Assembly (NCBI GenBank): GCA_044344935.1
Contig: JBIJCA010000245.1
Location: 1-7,152 of the forward strand
From: Aquimonas sp044344935
GTDB taxonomy: Bacteria; Pseudomonadota; Gammaproteobacteria; Xanthomonadales; Xanthomonadaceae
Length of the DNA: 7,152 bases
Direction: 5' to 3'
Shown: one piece after another, positions 6,329-7,152 of the stretch
How positions within the stretch are numbered: the first letter of the stretch is position 1
Layout of the letters: the number at the start of each line of letters is the position of its first letter
Made by a program: the position numbers and the translations under genes
The notes under the pieces: model-generated
Told to the model about the DNA's origin: nothing
Seen by the model: the letters and a program-made list of their open reading frames with translations, nothing else
Databases searched by the model: none

Positions 6329-6503
6329 GTCCGGGATTCGTGGCCCGTGGTTCGCAATCTGCGAGAGCCTGCAGCTGGCGAGGGCCCCGGGGAACCCGCT
6401 GCGCCTGCGATATCGGCGCCCTTGCGAAGCAGGCACCCTGCCCGCACTGATGGAGGCTGCGGTTACCATGCCGCGCCTTTTCCATCCACGAGCGGAGCCG
6501 ACC
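6329..6503. other. Non-coding upstream region of the thioredoxin gene
   Basis: This is the second half of a 307-base stretch without a gene (6197-6503). Short frames across it show no family resemblance. It holds a small GCAGG/CCTGC hairpin (6429-6433 with 6437-6441). TACCAT (6464-6469), 35 bases before the next ATG, could be a -10 box, but there is no matching -35. GGAG (6494-6497), six bases before the ATG at 6504, is a good ribosome site. Confidence 0.4.
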
Positions 6504-7152
6504 ATGAGCGAGAGCGCCTTCAGTTTCGATGCCAGCACTGCGACCTTCGAGCAGGACGTGATCCTGCGATCCAAGGACGTGCCGGTGCTGGTCGATTTCT
6601 GGGCGACCTGGTGCGGTCCCTGCAAGCAGGTCAAACCCATCCTCGAGAAGCTGGCCACGGAGTTCAACGGCGGCTTCCTGCTTGCCAAGGTCGACGTGGA
6701 TGCCGAGCAGCAGCTCGCCGCCATGGTGGGCATCCGCTCGGTGCCGACGATTCTTCTGCTCAAGGAAGGCAAGATCGTCGACGGCTTCCCCGGCGCGCTG
6801 CCGGAAGCCCAGCTGCGCGAGTTTCTCGCCCAGCACGGCGTGCAGCCGCGCGATACCGACGAAGCCGAACCCGATGCCGCCGAGAGCCTGCTGCCTGAAG
6901 AGCGCGTTGTGCAGCTGCGCGCGCACATCGACGCCGAGCCGGAGCGCGAGGATCTGAAGCTCGACCTGGCCTGCGCCCTGCTCGCCATCGGCGGGAGCGC
7001 CGAAGCCGAGAGACTGCTGGACGCACTGCCGGCCAATCTGGCCACGGATGACCGCGCCAGGCGTGCCCGTGCCCGACTCGGATTCGCCCGTCTGCTTGCC
7101 GGGGCGCCGGCACCGGTTGCGCTGCAGGCGCGACTGGCAGCCAATCCTCAGG
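6504..7152 (+). CDS. cnoX: CnoX/YbbN-type thioredoxin-TPR co-chaperone, 3' end outside the window
   Basis: CnoX (YbbN) is a cytoplasmic chaperone that holds client proteins under oxidative stress and hands them to GroEL or DnaK; its thioredoxin domain is followed by TPR-like helices. 216 complete codons are present, against about 284 in Escherichia coli, so roughly 70 residues are missing. The thioredoxin domain covers about 8-112: WATWCGPCK (34-41, C37 and C40), NGGFLLAKVDVDAEQQLAAMVGIRSVPT with cis-Pro81, and KEGKIVDGFPG. The block from NGG to DGF aligns by eye with E. coli YbbN (NGQFILAKLDCDAEQ..., PVDGFQG). A Pro/Asp/Glu linker (about 113-130) leads to helical repeats (LKLDLACALLAIGGSAEAERLLDALPAN). 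Unlike E. coli YbbN, which lacks the CxxC pair, this protein keeps an intact CGPC and so could also act as a disulfide reductase. The start has GGAG six bases upstream. Confidence 0.92.
   Translation, partial: MSESAFSFDASTATFEQDVILRSKDVPVLVDFWATWCGPCKQVKPILEKLATEFNGGFLLAKVDVDAEQQLAAMVGIRSVPTILLLKEGKIVDGFPGALPEAQLREFLAQHGVQPRDTDEAEPDAAESLLPEERVVQLRAHIDAEPEREDLKLDLACALLAIGGSAEAERLLDALPANLATDDRARRARARLGFARLLAGAPAPVALQARLAANPQ

Noticed and set aside
6348..6362. GGTTCGCAATC resembling a tRNA T-loop
   Set aside because: The flanking bases do not form the required five-pair stem, and no acceptor, D or anticodon arm is present.
5480..7144. 554-codon open frame on the minus strand across the phasin, the terminator and the thioredoxin gene
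   Set aside because: It spans two well-supported genes and an intrinsic terminator in antisense; its Ser/Arg/Ala/Gly-rich product reflects base composition.

Overview
This is a GC-rich, densely coded chromosomal segment. It most likely comes from a gammaproteobacterium of the Xanthomonadales (Lysobacterales) type or a close relative. That guess rests on base composition, on the PhaF-type phasin and CnoX/YbbN-type thioredoxin, and on my impression of similar gene content in that group; it is not backed by a marker gene. I see no rRNA, tRNA, CRISPR array, transposase, phage gene or integration scar. It reads as ordinary core or near-core chromosome with six protein genes, two of them cut by the window edges.

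Layout: positions 1-1488 (minus) hold a wax ester synthase/diacylglycerol acyltransferase (WS/DGAT) whose 3' end lies outside the window. A 137-base divergent intergenic region follows, with a fair sigma-70-like promoter for the acyltransferase and an exact CTGTCAT PhoB half-site on the other side. Positions 1626-3230 (plus) encode a Tat-exported PhoD-type phosphodiesterase/alkaline phosphatase. It converges on a conserved protein of unknown function with an FFLSDLYG motif (3363-4091, minus). That gene is divergent from a cytoplasmic patatin-like lipase (4194-5450, plus), which is followed 86 bases later by a PhaF-type phasin with basic tails at both ends (5537-6196, plus). A 307-base non-coding stretch then holds two strong tandem hairpins and an intrinsic terminator with eight T's. 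The last gene (6504 to the right edge, plus) is a CnoX/YbbN-type thioredoxin-TPR chaperone, cut about 70 residues before its expected end.

How the genes fit together: three of the six concern neutral-lipid or polyester storage (an acyltransferase that makes wax esters or triacylglycerol, a patatin hydrolase, and a granule-coating phasin). PhoD scavenges phosphate from esters outside the cytoplasm, and storage of reduced carbon under phosphate limitation is a common physiological pairing. A shared storage role is inference from co-location, because the genes are not one operon. The points most worth checking are the C-rich structured 3' region after the phasin, which may yield a small RNA, and the PhoB half-site upstream of phoD.

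Several very long open frames (400-560 codons) lie antisense or out of frame to these genes. They are artefacts of high GC content and are not annotated.
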